This document shows, piece after piece, positions 24,876 through 36,146 of a stretch of DNA of 39,420 bases (positions are counted from its first letter, which is position 1; every line of letters begins with the position of its first letter). The stretch lies in the NCBI GenBank assembly GCA_021848345.1, contig JAJZUV010000025.1, positions 1 to 39,420 on the forward strand. Direction: 5' to 3'. Below the pieces are notes generated by a model. The model worked only from the letters and a program-made list of their open reading frames with translations. It was not told the origin of the DNA and did not search any database. Source of the DNA: Pseudomonadota bacterium. GTDB taxonomy: Bacteria; Pseudomonadota; Gammaproteobacteria; Burkholderiales; Burkholderiaceae_C. The position numbers and the translations under genes are program-made.

Positions 24876-24907
24876 GGCACCAGCATGGCGCGCGGGACCC
24901 CGGCACC

Positions 24908-25837
24908 TCAGGTCGACCGCTGCAACGCGAGGATCGGCGGATCCTCGTAGGAGGTATCGATGATGTAGCCGCGGCGTTGCAGCGCGGCTTCGTCGGCCAC
25001 GCGCAGGCGGTGCAGTCGCTCGAGTTCGGCGGGGATCAGTTCGGTCCAGCGCTCCATGTCCGCGACCTGGGTGAAGTACCCCTCGAAATTCGACGATTCG
25101 CTTCGAATCTTGATGTCGAACATGTACACCCCCGGTCGCGCGGGGTTGCGCAGCGACGGCTCGTCGATGACCCTCACCGTCATGTAGCTGCCGTCGGCCC
25201 AGAACAGCCATTTGGGCAGGTCCTCGTTAAGTCGCATCCACTCTTCCAGGCTGGGTATGTAGGCGGGATCGGGGAAATATGCTCCCCTTTGTTCGAAAAA
25301 GTAGCGCATGGCCTGACTGCCGGCGAGTCGAGGATCGCCCACATCGATGTACCTGCGCCATCCGGCCTTGAGCAGACGTGCGAAAAACCGGAACAGGTCA
25401 TCGCGCGCGTGGGCATGCGGGATGGTCTCGCCGGCCATCGGGAAGGCGGTGATGGACCAGGCGTAGATGCCACGCTCGGGATCATCTCGGTCGTAGGTTC
25501 CCATGACCGATGACACGAAGGAGCGCTCGAAACTGTAGGGCCCCTGCGCGTAGCGCACCGTGCCGAGCTGGTCGAAGGGCCAGTGGTGTTTGTGGAAGTC
25601 GATGCCCACGGCCTTGCGTTCGATGCTGGGGCCCCTGGGGCCCAGGTAGGACGCGCTGGGATCGCCCAGCGCGATGGTCGCGATGCTGTTGTCGGCCATG
25701 GATGCTCCGGTGGAAGTGTGCGCTGATGAGGCGGGAAGCCATGCGTGCCTGCCTCGCACCAGGGTCAGTCCGCCCGCGGCGGCCAGGGTTCCGAGGATCA
25801 GCCGCCGGCGCGTCAGGAGGCGGGCAAGGTCAGCCAT
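24908..25837 (-). CDS. Exported protein of unknown function, second gene of the cassette
   Basis: This 309-residue protein starts MADLARLLTRRRLILGTLAAAGGL: a TRRRLIL twin-arginine-like motif (residues 9-15) followed by a hydrophobic Ala/Gly/Leu stretch, consistent with Tat export or an N-terminal membrane anchor. The remaining 270 residues are soluble-looking and rich in aromatic residues (for example HKHHWPFDQLG, LPKWLFWADGSYMTV, SSNFEGYFTQVADMERWTELIP). I do not recognise the family. The start overlaps the end of the upstream 408-residue gene by 8 bases, so the two are translationally coupled. A cytoplasmic protein coupled to a periplasmic partner is a pattern seen in effector-immunity pairs, but no secretion-system gene is in this window, so this remains a hypothesis. 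Confidence 0.8.
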   Translation of the reverse strand: MADLARLLTRRRLILGTLAAAGGLTLVRGRHAWLPASSAHTSTGASMADNSIATIALGDPSASYLGPRGPSIERKAVGIDFHKHHWPFDQLGTVRYAQGPYSFERSFVSSVMGTYDRDDPERGIYAWSITAFPMAGETIPHAHARDDLFRFFARLLKAGWRRYIDVGDPRLAGSQAMRYFFEQRGAYFPDPAYIPSLEEWMRLNEDLPKWLFWADGSYMTVRVIDEPSLRNPARPGVYMFDIKIRSESSNFEGYFTQVADMERWTELIPAELERLHRLRVADEAALQRRGYIIDTSYEDPPILALQRST

Positions 25838-27056
25838 CCCATTCGGCCAGTTTGCGCAACTCGGCGAGCATGCGTTCCCTCTTCTTGCCGTACATGAGGT
25901 CGTCGTACTGCTCCGCGGTGTTCTTGATCCAATCCATGCGTTCCTTGCAGCGCTCAAGGGAGATTCCCCGTGGCGCCTCGGAGCGGAATTCGTCGTCGTC
26001 GGTGGTTTCCTCGGCGCTGAAACTGAGCTGGAGCTTGAACAGGTAGATGTACTTGTCCAGGTTCATGGCGTCGCGGAACAGCCGGGCTCTTTCGAGATCC
26101 TTGATGAAGTCGCCGTCGCTGTAGACCAGACCTTGCAGCACTTCGCCCTGCTCGTGGCGTGCCATGACCCAGAGGTGATCCATGCAGAAGCCACGCCGTA
26201 TACCCGGCTTCGACTCGGCCTCGATGCGCTTCCACCCCTCGATGGCCTTGCTCATCAGCGGGGCGATGCGGAACTGCCCGATGGGTTTGCCGACCGTTCC
26301 GGTCTGCTCGTCGATCTCCCAGGGTACGCAGGGAATGACCTCCTTCGCCCATTCCTGGGATTGGAAGTTGTTCAGCACCGTAGGGTGCAGGTTCTGCGCG
26401 TCGCGCTCCTTGGCGCACAGATCGACCGACTTGGGGCACAGCGCCCAGGCGTAATGCCAGGGCCAGGCGTCGTTGTACAGCCACAGGTTGCCCTTGCCGA
26501 GGGCACGTACCGTGTCGCGGGCGACCCAATGGACGATCCCCTTTTCCAGCGTGCAGGCCACCTGCTTGGACGCGAAGGCGGCCAGTCCGGCCCAGTAGAA
26601 GCGGCCCTGCAGCTTGGGGTTGCCGTGCTCGAAGTTTTCCAGGTACATGCAGGCGTAGGCGCGGGCGATGAGCCGGGCGCGTGTCGCGTAGCGCAGCCCG
26701 TCCCGTTGGTAGTGCTCGAGCGCGTCTGTATCCTGCTCCGTCCATTTCAATGGATCGGGCGGCGGCCCGAGCGACTGCCCCGGTTTGGCGCCCATGAAGC
26801 GGGCGTGCTGGCGTTCCAGCAACAGCAGGCGTTGACGCTCGGCCAGCGGTGGGGGCTCCGGCGGCATCGGGATGATGCGGATGTCTTCCCGCGAGAGGTG
26901 GATGAGCTTCGGCTCGTGCTTCACCTTGCGGGGGTACAACTCAAGCATCGCGCGCTGCTGGGCGACGCTCCAGAAGTCGTCGCAGCTGCAGACGATCTTC
27001 ACCGGCGGCCCGCCGCCGCGCACGGTGGTGAGCTTAAAGTTGAGGTGATTGGGCAT
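25830..27056 (-). CDS. Protein of unknown function, first gene of the cassette (possibly DUF2515-like)
   Basis: This 408-residue protein has no signal peptide and no membrane span that I can see. The central region (about residues 110-200) contains RARLIARAYACMYLENFEHGNP and FYWAGLAAFASKQVACTLEKG, which faintly recall DUF2515 proteins; this is from memory and uncertain. Aromatic and charged residues dominate (WLYNDAWPWHYAWALC), with several cysteines. The C-terminus is acidic then basic and helical. It lacks a clear Shine-Dalgarno sequence. GC content drops here and in the next gene relative to the prp genes, suggesting horizontal acquisition. The gene is codirectional with prpF but behind a hairpin terminator, so it is probably transcribed separately. 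Confidence 0.82.
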   Translation of the reverse strand: MPNHLNFKLTTVRGGGPPVKIVCSCDDFWSVAQQRAMLELYPRKVKHEPKLIHLSREDIRIIPMPPEPPPLAERQRLLLLERQHARFMGAKPGQSLGPPPDPLKWTEQDTDALEHYQRDGLRYATRARLIARAYACMYLENFEHGNPKLQGRFYWAGLAAFASKQVACTLEKGIVHWVARDTVRALGKGNLWLYNDAWPWHYAWALCPKSVDLCAKERDAQNLHPTVLNNFQSQEWAKEVIPCVPWEIDEQTGTVGKPIGQFRIAPLMSKAIEGWKRIEAESKPGIRRGFCMDHLWVMARHEQGEVLQGLVYSDGDFIKDLERARLFRDAMNLDKYIYLFKLQLSFSAEETTDDDEFRSEAPRGISLERCKERMDWIKNTAEQYDDLMYGKKRERMLAELRKLAEWDG

Positions 27057-27135
27057 GGCGGGCGGCGTCGGGTGCGCTGCCCGTCAGACTAGGCCCGCCC
27101 GCTTGCCCGTGCAGGCGTGGGGACACAAGACTCCG

Positions 27136-27164
27136 CATGCCGGGCGGATGTGCCGCCCGGCATG
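27136..27164 (-). terminator. Hairpin terminator after prpF
   Basis: CATGCCGGGCGG at 27136-27147 and CCGCCCGGCATG at 27153-27164 form a perfect 12-bp stem with a 5-base loop. It begins 12 bases past the prpF stop on the minus strand and is followed in that direction by GGAGTCTTGTGT, slightly T-rich. It probably ends the prpB-prpC-acnD-prpF transcript and insulates the cassette. Confidence 0.78.
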
Positions 27165-27175
27165 GTCTCAGGGCT

Positions 27176-28366
27176 TCAGAACGCGTCGCCCGGAACGCGT
27201 ACCCAGCCTTCCATCAGGATGCGCGCGCTGCGGCTCATCAGCGCCTTGGTCACCTTCCACTGGCCGTTGTCCAGCACGGCCTCGGCTCCCACGCGCAGGG
27301 TTCCCGACGGGTGCCCGAAGCGCACCGAACCGCGCTCGCCGCCGCCGGCGGCCAGGTTCACCAGGGTGCCGGGAATCGCCGCCGCGGTGCCGATGGCCAC
27401 GGCCGCGGTGCCCATCATCGCGTGGTGCAGCTTGCCCATGGACATGGCGCGCACCAGCAGGTCCACGTCGCCGGCGGCGATGGCCTTGCCGCTGGAGGCG
27501 ACGTAGCCGGCCGGCGGCGCGACGTAGGCCACCTTGGGGGTGTGCTGGCGCGTGGCCGCATCACTGATGCTGCGGATCAGGCCCATGCGCAGCGCGCCGT
27601 GGGCGCGGATGGTCTCGAAGCGGGCCAGCGCGGCGGGGTCCAGGTTGATCGCTTCCTGCAACTCGGTCCCCTGGTAGCCCAGGTCCTTGGCGTCGAGGAA
27701 GATGGTGGGGATGCCGGCGTTGATCAGCGTGGCGCGAAAGCTTCCCACACCCGGAACGTCGAGGGTGTCGACCACGTTTCCGGTGGGGAACATGGCGCCG
27801 CCGCCGTCTTCGTCGTCCGCGGCCGGATCGAGGAATTCCAGCGGCACCTCGGCGGCGGGGAAGGTCACGCCGTCGAGTTCGAAATCCCCGGTCTCCTGCA
27901 CCGCGCCGTCGCGCATGGGCACGTGGGCGACGATGGTCTTGCCGATGTTGGCCTGCCAGATGCGCACCACCGCGGTGCCGTCGCGCGGCAGGCGCTCGGC
28001 GGGGATCAGCCCGGAGGCGATGGCGAAGGGGCCCACCGCGGCCGACAGGTTGCCGCAGTTGCCGCTCCAGTCGACGAAATCGCTGTCGATCGCGACCTGG
28101 CCGAACAGGTAGTCCACGTCGTGGCCCGGGCGCGTGGAGGGGGACAGGATCACCGTCTTGCTGGTGCTGGAGGTGGCGCCGCCCATGCCGTCGATCTGCT
28201 TGGCGTAGGGGTCGGGGCTGCCGATCACCCGCTGCAGCAGGCGGTCGCGCGCGCGGCCCGGCTGCTGCGCGGCCGGCGGCAGGTCCTGCAGGCGGAAGAA
28301 CACGCCCTTGCTGGTGCCGCCGCGCATGTAGGTGGCGGGGATGCGGATCTGGGCTTGGTCGGACAT
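27176..28366 (-). CDS. prpF: 2-methylaconitate cis-trans isomerase PrpF
   Basis: This 396-residue cytoplasmic enzyme isomerises the 2-methylaconitate made by AcnD so that it can be rehydrated to 2-methylisocitrate. It opens with IRIPATYMRGGTSKGVFFRLQDLP, the PrpF N-terminal signature, and has DGMGGATSSTSKTVI and DWSGNCGNLSAAVGPFAI, the latter holding the conserved Cys of this diaminopimelate-epimerase-like fold. The length matches known PrpF. It follows acnD by 15 bases on the same strand and is the last gene before a strong hairpin. Confidence 0.95.
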   Translation of the reverse strand: MSDQAQIRIPATYMRGGTSKGVFFRLQDLPPAAQQPGRARDRLLQRVIGSPDPYAKQIDGMGGATSSTSKTVILSPSTRPGHDVDYLFGQVAIDSDFVDWSGNCGNLSAAVGPFAIASGLIPAERLPRDGTAVVRIWQANIGKTIVAHVPMRDGAVQETGDFELDGVTFPAAEVPLEFLDPAADDEDGGGAMFPTGNVVDTLDVPGVGSFRATLINAGIPTIFLDAKDLGYQGTELQEAINLDPAALARFETIRAHGALRMGLIRSISDAATRQHTPKVAYVAPPAGYVASSGKAIAAGDVDLLVRAMSMGKLHHAMMGTAAVAIGTAAAIPGTLVNLAAGGGERGSVRFGHPSGTLRVGAEAVLDNGQWKVTKALMSRSARILMEGWVRVPGDAF

Positions 28367-28381
28367 GCGGGTTCCTCGGGT

Positions 28382-30976
28382 TCAGGCGGCCGTGGACTCG
28401 GCCAGGAAGTCCTGCGCGAAGCGCTGCAGCACTCCGCCGGCCTCGTAGATCGACACCTCCTCGGCGGTGTCCAGGCGGCAGGTCACTGGCACCTCGGCGC
28501 GGCTGCCGTCGCGGCGGTTCACCACCAGCGTGAGCGTGGCGCCGGGCTTGCGCTCGCCCACCACGTCGTAGGTCTCGGTGCCGTCCAGGCCCAGGCTGGT
28601 GCGCGTGGTGCCGGGCTGGAACTGCAGCGGCAGCACCCCCATGCCGATGAGGTTGGTGCGGTGGATGCGCTCGAAGCCCTCGGCGGCGATGGCTTCCACG
28701 CCGGCCAGGCGCACGCCCTTGGCGGCCCAGTCGCGCGAGGAGCCCTGGCCGTAGTCGGCGCCGGCGACGATGATCAGCGGCTGGCGGCGCTGCATGTAGG
28801 TCTCGATGGCCTCCCACATGCGCATCACGCGGCCCTCGGGTTCGACGCGGGCCAGCGAGCCCGGGCGCACGCTGCCGTCGGGCTTGCGCACCATCTCGTT
28901 TTTCAGCGTGGGGTTGGCGAAGGTGGCGCGTTGCGCGGTCAGGTGGTCGCCGCGGTGGGTGGCGTAGGAGTTGAAGTCCTCCTCGGGCAGGCCCATGCGC
29001 GCCAGGTACTCGCCGGCGGCGCTGTCGGCCAGGATGGCGTTGGAGGGCGACAGGTGGTCGGTGGTGATGTTGTCCGGCAGGATGGCCAGCGGGCGCATGC
29101 CGCGCAGCGTGCGCTCGCCGGCCAGCGCGCCTTCCCAGTAGGGCGGCCGCCGGATGTAGGTGGACTGCTCGCGCCAGACATACAGGGGTTCGGTGGCCTG
29201 CGCGCTCTCGGGGCGCAGCGCGAACATCGGCTCGTAGACCTGGCGGAAGAACTCGGGCTTGACCGCCGAGCGCACCAGCGCGTCGATCTCGGCATCGTCG
29301 GGCCAGATGTCGGCCAGGCGGATCTCGCGCCCGCCCGCCACGCCCAGCACGTCGCGCTCGATGTCGAAGCGGATGGTGCCGGCGATGGCGTAGGCCACCA
29401 CCAGCGGCGGCGAGGCCAGGAAGGCCTGCCTGGCGTAGGGGTGGATGCGCCCGTCGAAATTGCGGTTGCCCGACAGCACCGCGGTGGCGTACAGGTCGCG
29501 CTCGACGATCTCGCGCTGGATGGCCGGATCCAGCGCTCCCGACATGCCGTTGCAGGAGGTGCAGGCGTAGGCGACGATGCCGAAGCCCAGCGCTTCCAGG
29601 TCGGGCAGCAGGCCGGCCTGCTCCAGGTACAGGCGCACCGCCTTGGAGCCCGGCGCCAGCGAGCTCTTCACCCAGGGCTTGCGCTGCAGACCGAGGCGGT
29701 GCGCATTGCGCGCCAGCAGCCCGGCGGCGATCACGTTGCGCGGGTTGGAGGTGTTGGTGCAACTGGTGATGGCGGCGATGATCACCGCGCCGTCGGGCAT
29801 GCGGCCGGGCTGCTGCTCCCAGGCGCGCGCGATGCCCCTGGCGGCCAGTTCGGTGGTGGCCACGCGGGCGTGCGGATTCGACGGTCCGGCCAGGTTGCGC
29901 ACCACGCTGGCCAGATCGAAGTGCAGGCTGCGCTCGTATCGGGCGCCCGCCAGGCTGTCGGCCCACAGGCCGGCCGCCTTCGCGTAGGTCTCGACCAGCG
30001 CCACCTGCTCGGGCGCGCGCCCGGTCAGGCGCAGGTACTCGAGGGTCTGGCCGTCGATGGCGAACATGGCCGCGGTGGCGCCGTACTCGGGCGCCATGTT
30101 GGAAATCGTGGCGCGGTCGCCCAGCGTGAGCGCGGCCGCGCCCTCGCCGCGGAATTCCAGGTAGGCGCCCACCACCTTGGACTTGCGCAGGAACTCGGTC
30201 AGCGCCAGCACGATGTCGGTGGCGGTGATGCCCGGCTGCGGGCGTCCCGACAGTTCCACGCCGACGATGTCCGGCAGGCGCATCCAGGAGGCGCGGCCGA
30301 GCATCACGTTCTCGGCCTCCAGCCCGCCCACGCCCACCGCGATCACGCCCAGCGCGTCCACGTGCGGGGTGTGGCTGTCGGTGCCCACCAGGGTGTCGGG
30401 GTAGGCCACGCCGTCCTGGGCGTGGATCACCGGAGACATGCGTTCCAGGTTGATCTGGTGCATGATGCCGTTGCCCGGCGGGATCACGTCCACGTTGCGA
30501 AAGGCCGTGCGGCACCAGTCGATGAAGTGGAAGCGGTCCTCGTTGCGCCGGTCCTCGATGGCGCGGTTCTTGGCGAAGGCGTCGGGGTCGTCGCCGCCGC
30601 ATTCCACCGCCAGCGAGTGGTCCACGATCAGCTGCACGGGCACCACCGGGTTGACCCGCGCCGGGTCGCCGCCCTGCGCGGCGATGGCGTCGCGCAGCCC
30701 GGCCAGGTCCACCAGCGCGGTCTGGCCCAGGATGTCGTGGCACACCACGCGCGCAGGGAACCACGGGAAGTCGCGGTCGCGCCGGCCCTCGGCGATCTGC
30801 AGCAGGCAGGCGTCGAGCAGGTCCGGGTCGCAGCGCCGCACCAGGTTCTCGGCGTGCACGCGGGCGGTGTAGGACAGGGTGTCCCAGCTTCCCGGGCAAA
30901 GCGATTCGACGGCCTCGCGGGCGTCGAAGTAGTCCAGCGCGGTGCCGGGCAGGTTCTTGCGGTGGCGATGGTTCAT
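28382..30976 (-). CDS. acnD: Fe/S-dependent 2-methylisocitrate dehydratase AcnD
   Basis: This 864-residue aconitase-family enzyme dehydrates 2-methylcitrate to 2-methylaconitate and works with PrpF. Cluster-binding cysteines are in ITSCTNTSNP and YACTSCNGMSG (one Cys plus a C-x2-C). Substrate-site stretches include LVGTDSHTPHVDALGV, DNITTDHLSPSNAI and GADYGQGSSRDWAAKG in the swivelling C-terminal domain. The size (about 865 residues) fits AcnD, and the neighbours prpC and prpF separate it from housekeeping aconitase. The start lies 10 bases after the prpC stop, in a compact operon. Confidence 0.95.
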   Translation of the reverse strand: MNHRHRKNLPGTALDYFDAREAVESLCPGSWDTLSYTARVHAENLVRRCDPDLLDACLLQIAEGRRDRDFPWFPARVVCHDILGQTALVDLAGLRDAIAAQGGDPARVNPVVPVQLIVDHSLAVECGGDDPDAFAKNRAIEDRRNEDRFHFIDWCRTAFRNVDVIPPGNGIMHQINLERMSPVIHAQDGVAYPDTLVGTDSHTPHVDALGVIAVGVGGLEAENVMLGRASWMRLPDIVGVELSGRPQPGITATDIVLALTEFLRKSKVVGAYLEFRGEGAAALTLGDRATISNMAPEYGATAAMFAIDGQTLEYLRLTGRAPEQVALVETYAKAAGLWADSLAGARYERSLHFDLASVVRNLAGPSNPHARVATTELAARGIARAWEQQPGRMPDGAVIIAAITSCTNTSNPRNVIAAGLLARNAHRLGLQRKPWVKSSLAPGSKAVRLYLEQAGLLPDLEALGFGIVAYACTSCNGMSGALDPAIQREIVERDLYATAVLSGNRNFDGRIHPYARQAFLASPPLVVAYAIAGTIRFDIERDVLGVAGGREIRLADIWPDDAEIDALVRSAVKPEFFRQVYEPMFALRPESAQATEPLYVWREQSTYIRRPPYWEGALAGERTLRGMRPLAILPDNITTDHLSPSNAILADSAAGEYLARMGLPEEDFNSYATHRGDHLTAQRATFANPTLKNEMVRKPDGSVRPGSLARVEPEGRVMRMWEAIETYMQRRQPLIIVAGADYGQGSSRDWAAKGVRLAGVEAIAAEGFERIHRTNLIGMGVLPLQFQPGTTRTSLGLDGTETYDVVGERKPGATLTLVVNRRDGSRAEVPVTCRLDTAEEVSIYEAGGVLQRFAQDFLAESTAA

Positions 30977-30986
30977 GGGCGGCGAC

Positions 30987-32141
30987 TCAGGCGCGCTGGG
31001 CCAGGGGCACGAAGGCCTGGTCCTCGGGGCCGACGTAGTTGGCGCTGGGGCGGATGATCTTGCCGTCCTGGCGCTGCTCGATGACGTGCGCGGCCCAGCC
31101 CGAGGTGCGCGAGATCACGAACAGCGGGGTGAACATGGCCGTGGGCACGCCCATCAGGTGGTAGCTGACGGCGGAGAACCAGTCCAGGTTGGGGAACATT
31201 TTCTTGATGTCCCACATCACGCTTTCCAGGCGCTCGGCGATGGCGAACAGGCGCAGGTCGCGCTGATCCTCGCCCAGGCGCCGCGCCACCGCCTTGATCA
31301 CCTTGTTGCGCGGGTCGCTGACCGTGTAGACCGGGTGGCCGAAGCCGATCACCACCTCCCTGGCCTCGACCCGGCGGCGGATGTCGGCCTCGGCGTCGTC
31401 GGGGCCGGCATAGCGGCTTTGCACCTCGAAGGCCACTTCGTTGGCGCCGCCGTGCTTGGGGCCGCGCAGCGCGCCGATGCCCCCGGCGATGGCCGAGTAC
31501 ATGTCCGAGCCGGTGCCGGCGACCACGCGGGAGGTGAAGGTGGAGGCGTTGAACTCGTGCTCGGCGTACAGGATCAGCGAGGTGTGCATCGCGCGCACCC
31601 ACAGCTCCGACGGTTGTCGCCCGTGCAGCAGGTGCAGGAAATGCCCGCCGATGGAGTCGTCGTCGGTCTCCACCTCGATGCGCTTGCCGTTGTGGCTGAA
31701 GTGGTACCAGTACAGCAGCGCCGAGCCCAGACTGGCCATCAGGCGATCGGCGATGTCGCGCGCGCCGGGCAGGTTGTGGTCCTCCTTCTCCGGCAGCAGG
31801 CAGCCGAGCACCGACACCGCGCTGCGCATCACGTCCATCGGGTGGCTGGAGGCGGGCAGCGCCTCCAGCGCCGCGCGCAAGGCCTGCGGCAGCCCGCGCA
31901 GCGCGCGCAGCTTGCTCTTGTAGGCGCCGAGTTCGGCCGCGCCCGGCAGCTTGCCGTGCACCAGCAGGTAGGCGATCTCCTCGAACTCGCAGGTCTCGGC
32001 CAGGTCCAGGATGTCGTAGCCGCGGTAGTGCAGGTCGTTGCCGGTGCGCCCGACGGTGCAGATGGCGGTGTTGCCGGCGACCGTGCCCGACAGGGCGACG
32101 GACTTCTTGGGCTTGAAGCCGGGGGTGGTGGTCTCGGACAT
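30987..32141 (-). CDS. prpC: 2-methylcitrate synthase
   Basis: This 384-residue citrate-synthase-family enzyme condenses propionyl-CoA with oxaloacetate. The catalytic histidines sit in [15 protein letters not shown] and [10 protein letters not shown], and the later [14 protein letters not shown] segment provides the catalytic Asp. The short form (under 400 residues, no N-terminal beta domain) is typical of PrpC. GAGGAGC is just upstream of the ATG. It lies between prpB and acnD on one transcript. Confidence 0.95.
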   Translation of the reverse strand: MSETTTPGFKPKKSVALSGTVAGNTAICTVGRTGNDLHYRGYDILDLAETCEFEEIAYLLVHGKLPGAAELGAYKSKLRALRGLPQALRAALEALPASSHPMDVMRSAVSVLGCLLPEKEDHNLPGARDIADRLMASLGSALLYWYHFSHNGKRIEVETDDDSIGGHFLHLLHGRQPSELWVRAMHTSLILYAEHEFNASTFTSRVVAGTGSDMYSAIAGGIGALRGPKHGGANEVAFEVQSRYAGPDDAEADIRRRVEAREVVIGFGHPVYTVSDPRNKVIKAVARRLGEDQRDLRLFAIAERLESVMWDIKKMFPNLDWFSAVSYHLMGVPTAMFTPLFVISRTSGWAAHVIEQRQDGKIIRPSANYVGPEDQAFVPLAQRA

Positions 32142-32164
32142 GCTTGCTTGCTCCTCGGTACGGA

Positions 32165-33052
32165 TCATTGGGGATTGCGGCGGCCGGCGAACATCTGGTC
32201 CAGGCTCTGCTCGTAGCGGTGGTAGCCGATGCGCTCGTACAGTTCCTCGCGGGTCTGCATGGTGTCCAGCACCGCGCGCTGGCTGCCGTCGCGGCGGATG
32301 GTCTGGTACACGTTCTCGGCGGCCTTGTTCATGGCGCGGAAGGCCGACAGCGGGTACAGCGCGATGGCCACGCCGGCCGAGCGCAGTTCGTCCAGCGTGA
32401 ACAGCGGGGTCTTGCCGAACTCGGTGATGTTGGCCAGCACCGGCACCTTCAGTTCGTCGACGAAGCGCCGGTAGGTGGCCAGGTCGGGCACGGCTTCGGC
32501 GAAGATGCCGTCGGCGCCGGCCTCGACGCAGGCGCGCGCCCGCTCGATGGCGCGTTCCACGCCTTCCACGGCGATGGCGTCGGTGCGCGCGAGCAGGAAG
32601 AACTGCTCGTCGGTGCGCGCGTCGGCGGCCGCCTTCACGCGGTCGGCCATTTCGTCGCTGGAGACGATCTCCTTGCCGGGGCGGTGGCCGCAGCGCTTGG
32701 CGCCGACCTGGTCCTCGATGTGGCAGGCGGCGGCGCCGAACTTGATCAGGCCCTTGATCGTGCGCGCGATGTTGAAGGCGCTGGGCCCGAAGCCGGTGTC
32801 GATGTCCACCATCAGCGGCAGCTCGCACACGTCGGTGATGCGCCGCACGTCGGTGAGCACGTCGTCCAGGGTGTTGATGCCCAGGTCCGGCATGCCCAGC
32901 GAGCCGGCGGCGACGCCGCCGCCCGACAGGTAGATGGCGCGGTAGCCGGCGCGCTGGGCCAGCAGCGCATGGTTGGCGTTGATGGCGCCGATGACCTGCA
33001 GCGGGCTTTCCTCGGCCAGCGCGGCGCGAAACAGGGATCCTGGAGATTTCAT
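32165..33052 (-). CDS. prpB: Methylisocitrate lyase
   Basis: This 295-residue enzyme splits 2-methylisocitrate into pyruvate and succinate, the last step of the cycle. The active-site loop is [12 protein letters not shown] (family motif K-x-C-G-H), with [18 protein letters not shown] and [15 protein letters not shown] providing the metal-binding acidic residues of the PEP mutase/isocitrate lyase fold. GGATCCTGGAGAT-type context at the 5' end is within the gene; the transcript would start about 26 bases upstream at a sigma-54 promoter. It is the first gene of the prpB-prpC-acnD-prpF operon and is divergent from prpR. Confidence 0.95.
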   Translation of the reverse strand: MKSPGSLFRAALAEESPLQVIGAINANHALLAQRAGYRAIYLSGGGVAAGSLGMPDLGINTLDDVLTDVRRITDVCELPLMVDIDTGFGPSAFNIARTIKGLIKFGAAACHIEDQVGAKRCGHRPGKEIVSSDEMADRVKAAADARTDEQFFLLARTDAIAVEGVERAIERARACVEAGADGIFAEAVPDLATYRRFVDELKVPVLANITEFGKTPLFTLDELRSAGVAIALYPLSAFRAMNKAAENVYQTIRRDGSQRAVLDTMQTREELYERIGYHRYEQSLDQMFAGRRNPQ

Positions 33053-33089
33053 GGCAATCGTGGGGGGGTGGGCTACCGGGAGCGGGTTC

Positions 33090-33104
33090 GCAAGGAGCGT
33101 GCCA
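33090..33104 (-). promoter_or_regulatory. Sigma-54 (-24/-12) promoter of the prpB operon
   Basis: Read on the minus strand the sequence is TGGCAC-GCTCC-TTGC, a perfect match to the sigma-54 consensus TGGCAC-N5-TTGC. Transcription would begin near 33078, leaving a leader of about 26 bases before prpB. Its activator is the adjacent sigma-54-dependent PrpR. Confidence 0.93.
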
Positions 33105-33190
33105 AGCTTGCGGGATCGCGCAAGTTCTTGAAATCGCGATGGAATCCGCCGGGCGTGGGGGATGCGCGCGCCATCGCCATGTTGCGAAAG

Positions 33191-33216
33191 TGAAATCGAT
33201 GTTTCAATTCTGAAAC
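33191..33216. promoter_or_regulatory. Candidate PrpR upstream activating sequence (TGAAA/TTTCA repeats)
   Basis: TGAAA (33191-33195), GTTTCA (33201-33206) and TGAAAC (33211-33216) form two overlapping inverted repeats, including the perfect GTTTCA-ATTC-TGAAAC. They lie about 90-115 bases upstream of the sigma-54 promoter, the usual distance for an enhancer-binding protein, and about 20-45 bases upstream of prpR, allowing autoregulation. Confidence 0.6.
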
Positions 33217-33237
33217 CATCGCTTGATATCTTGCGCC

Positions 33238-35320
<2,083 letters not shown>

Positions 35321-35331
<11 letters not shown>

Positions 35332-36061
35332 CCTGGCGGGTGGGCAGGATCAGCGACTCCACCGCGTTGACATGCGCCGGCTGCGCGAAGGCCCACAGCA
35401 GCGCCTGCGCGATGTCCTCGGCCTGCAGCGCCTGGATGGAATCGCGCCGCGCCTTCATCTGTGCGGCCGGCACGTTGTGGCCCCATTCGGTGTAGACGGC
35501 GCCCGGCTCGATCAGCGACACCCGGATGCCTTCGCCCCCGAGTTCCTTGCGCAGCGCGTCGTGCAGCCCGACCACCGCGAACTTGGTGGCGTTGTAGACC
35601 GCCCAGCCCTCGATGCCGCGCCGCCCGCCGACGCTGGAGACGGTGCTGATCATCGCCCCCTCGCGCCCGCGCAGCAGCGGGATCGCCGCCTGCGTGCAAT
35701 GCAGCACGCCCCACAGGTTGGCGTCGATGGTGGCCTTCCATTCCTCGACCTTGCCGTGCTCGAAGGCGCCGTGGTAGCCCACGCCGGCGTTGTTGAACAG
35801 CAGGTCGAGACCGCCGAAGCGCTGCTGGACGGTGTCGAACAGCGCGCGCACCTGGGCGGCGTCGCCGACGTCGGTGGGCACGGCCAGCGCTCCTTCGCCC
35901 AATTCGCGTGCCAGCGCCTCGATGCGCTCGCGGCTGCGCGCCGCCAGCACCACGCGCACGCCCTCGGCGTGCAAGGCCCGGGCCGCGGCGGCGCCGATGC
36001 CGCTGGAAGCTCCCGTGACCACCGCCACCTGTCCTCGAATCTCCCGCATGCGCAAGCTCAT
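35321..36061 (-). CDS. Short-chain dehydrogenase/reductase (SDR)
   Basis: This 246-residue classical SDR has the nucleotide motif TGASSGIG near residue 15, NNAG (in [10 protein letters not shown]), a catalytic Ser in STVSSVGG and the Y-x3-K pair in YNATK. Substrate is unknown; enzymes of this kind act on ketones, alcohols or sugars. GGGAGAAGG upstream supports the start at 36061; an internal ATG at 36049 is an alternative. It converges with prpR, the two stops overlapping by 11 bases, and is not evidently part of the prp system. Confidence 0.88.
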
Positions 36062-36146
36062 CGACCTTCTCCCTGGATGTTCGTGAACACAAAACGAAAA
36101 TCCTAGGCCGATCTGCTCGAGCCTGCAGGACAGCCGCGGTCCCGGC

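Larger units (their letters stand above)
24548..24907. other. 360-bp gene-free block rich in repeats
   Basis: No coding region with a start signal or recognisable product is visible here. The block contains a 14-bp tandem repeat (24601-24651), a long inverted repeat (arms 24644-24683 and 24836-24875) and a perfect palindrome (24683-24703). The sequence between the arms is GC-rich and quasi-palindromic throughout. It separates prpD from the unknown two-gene cassette. Confidence 0.7.

Noticed and set aside
24492..24950. Possible small genes in the repeat block upstream of prpD
   Set aside because: Frames are open on several strands only because of GC-rich repeats; there is no ribosome binding site and translated sequences are Arg/Ala/Gly low-complexity.
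27137..31057. A 1300-codon open frame on the plus strand opposite prpF and acnD
   Set aside because: It is low-complexity His/Gln/Ala/Gly sequence antisense to two well-recognised enzymes, so it is a compositional artefact.
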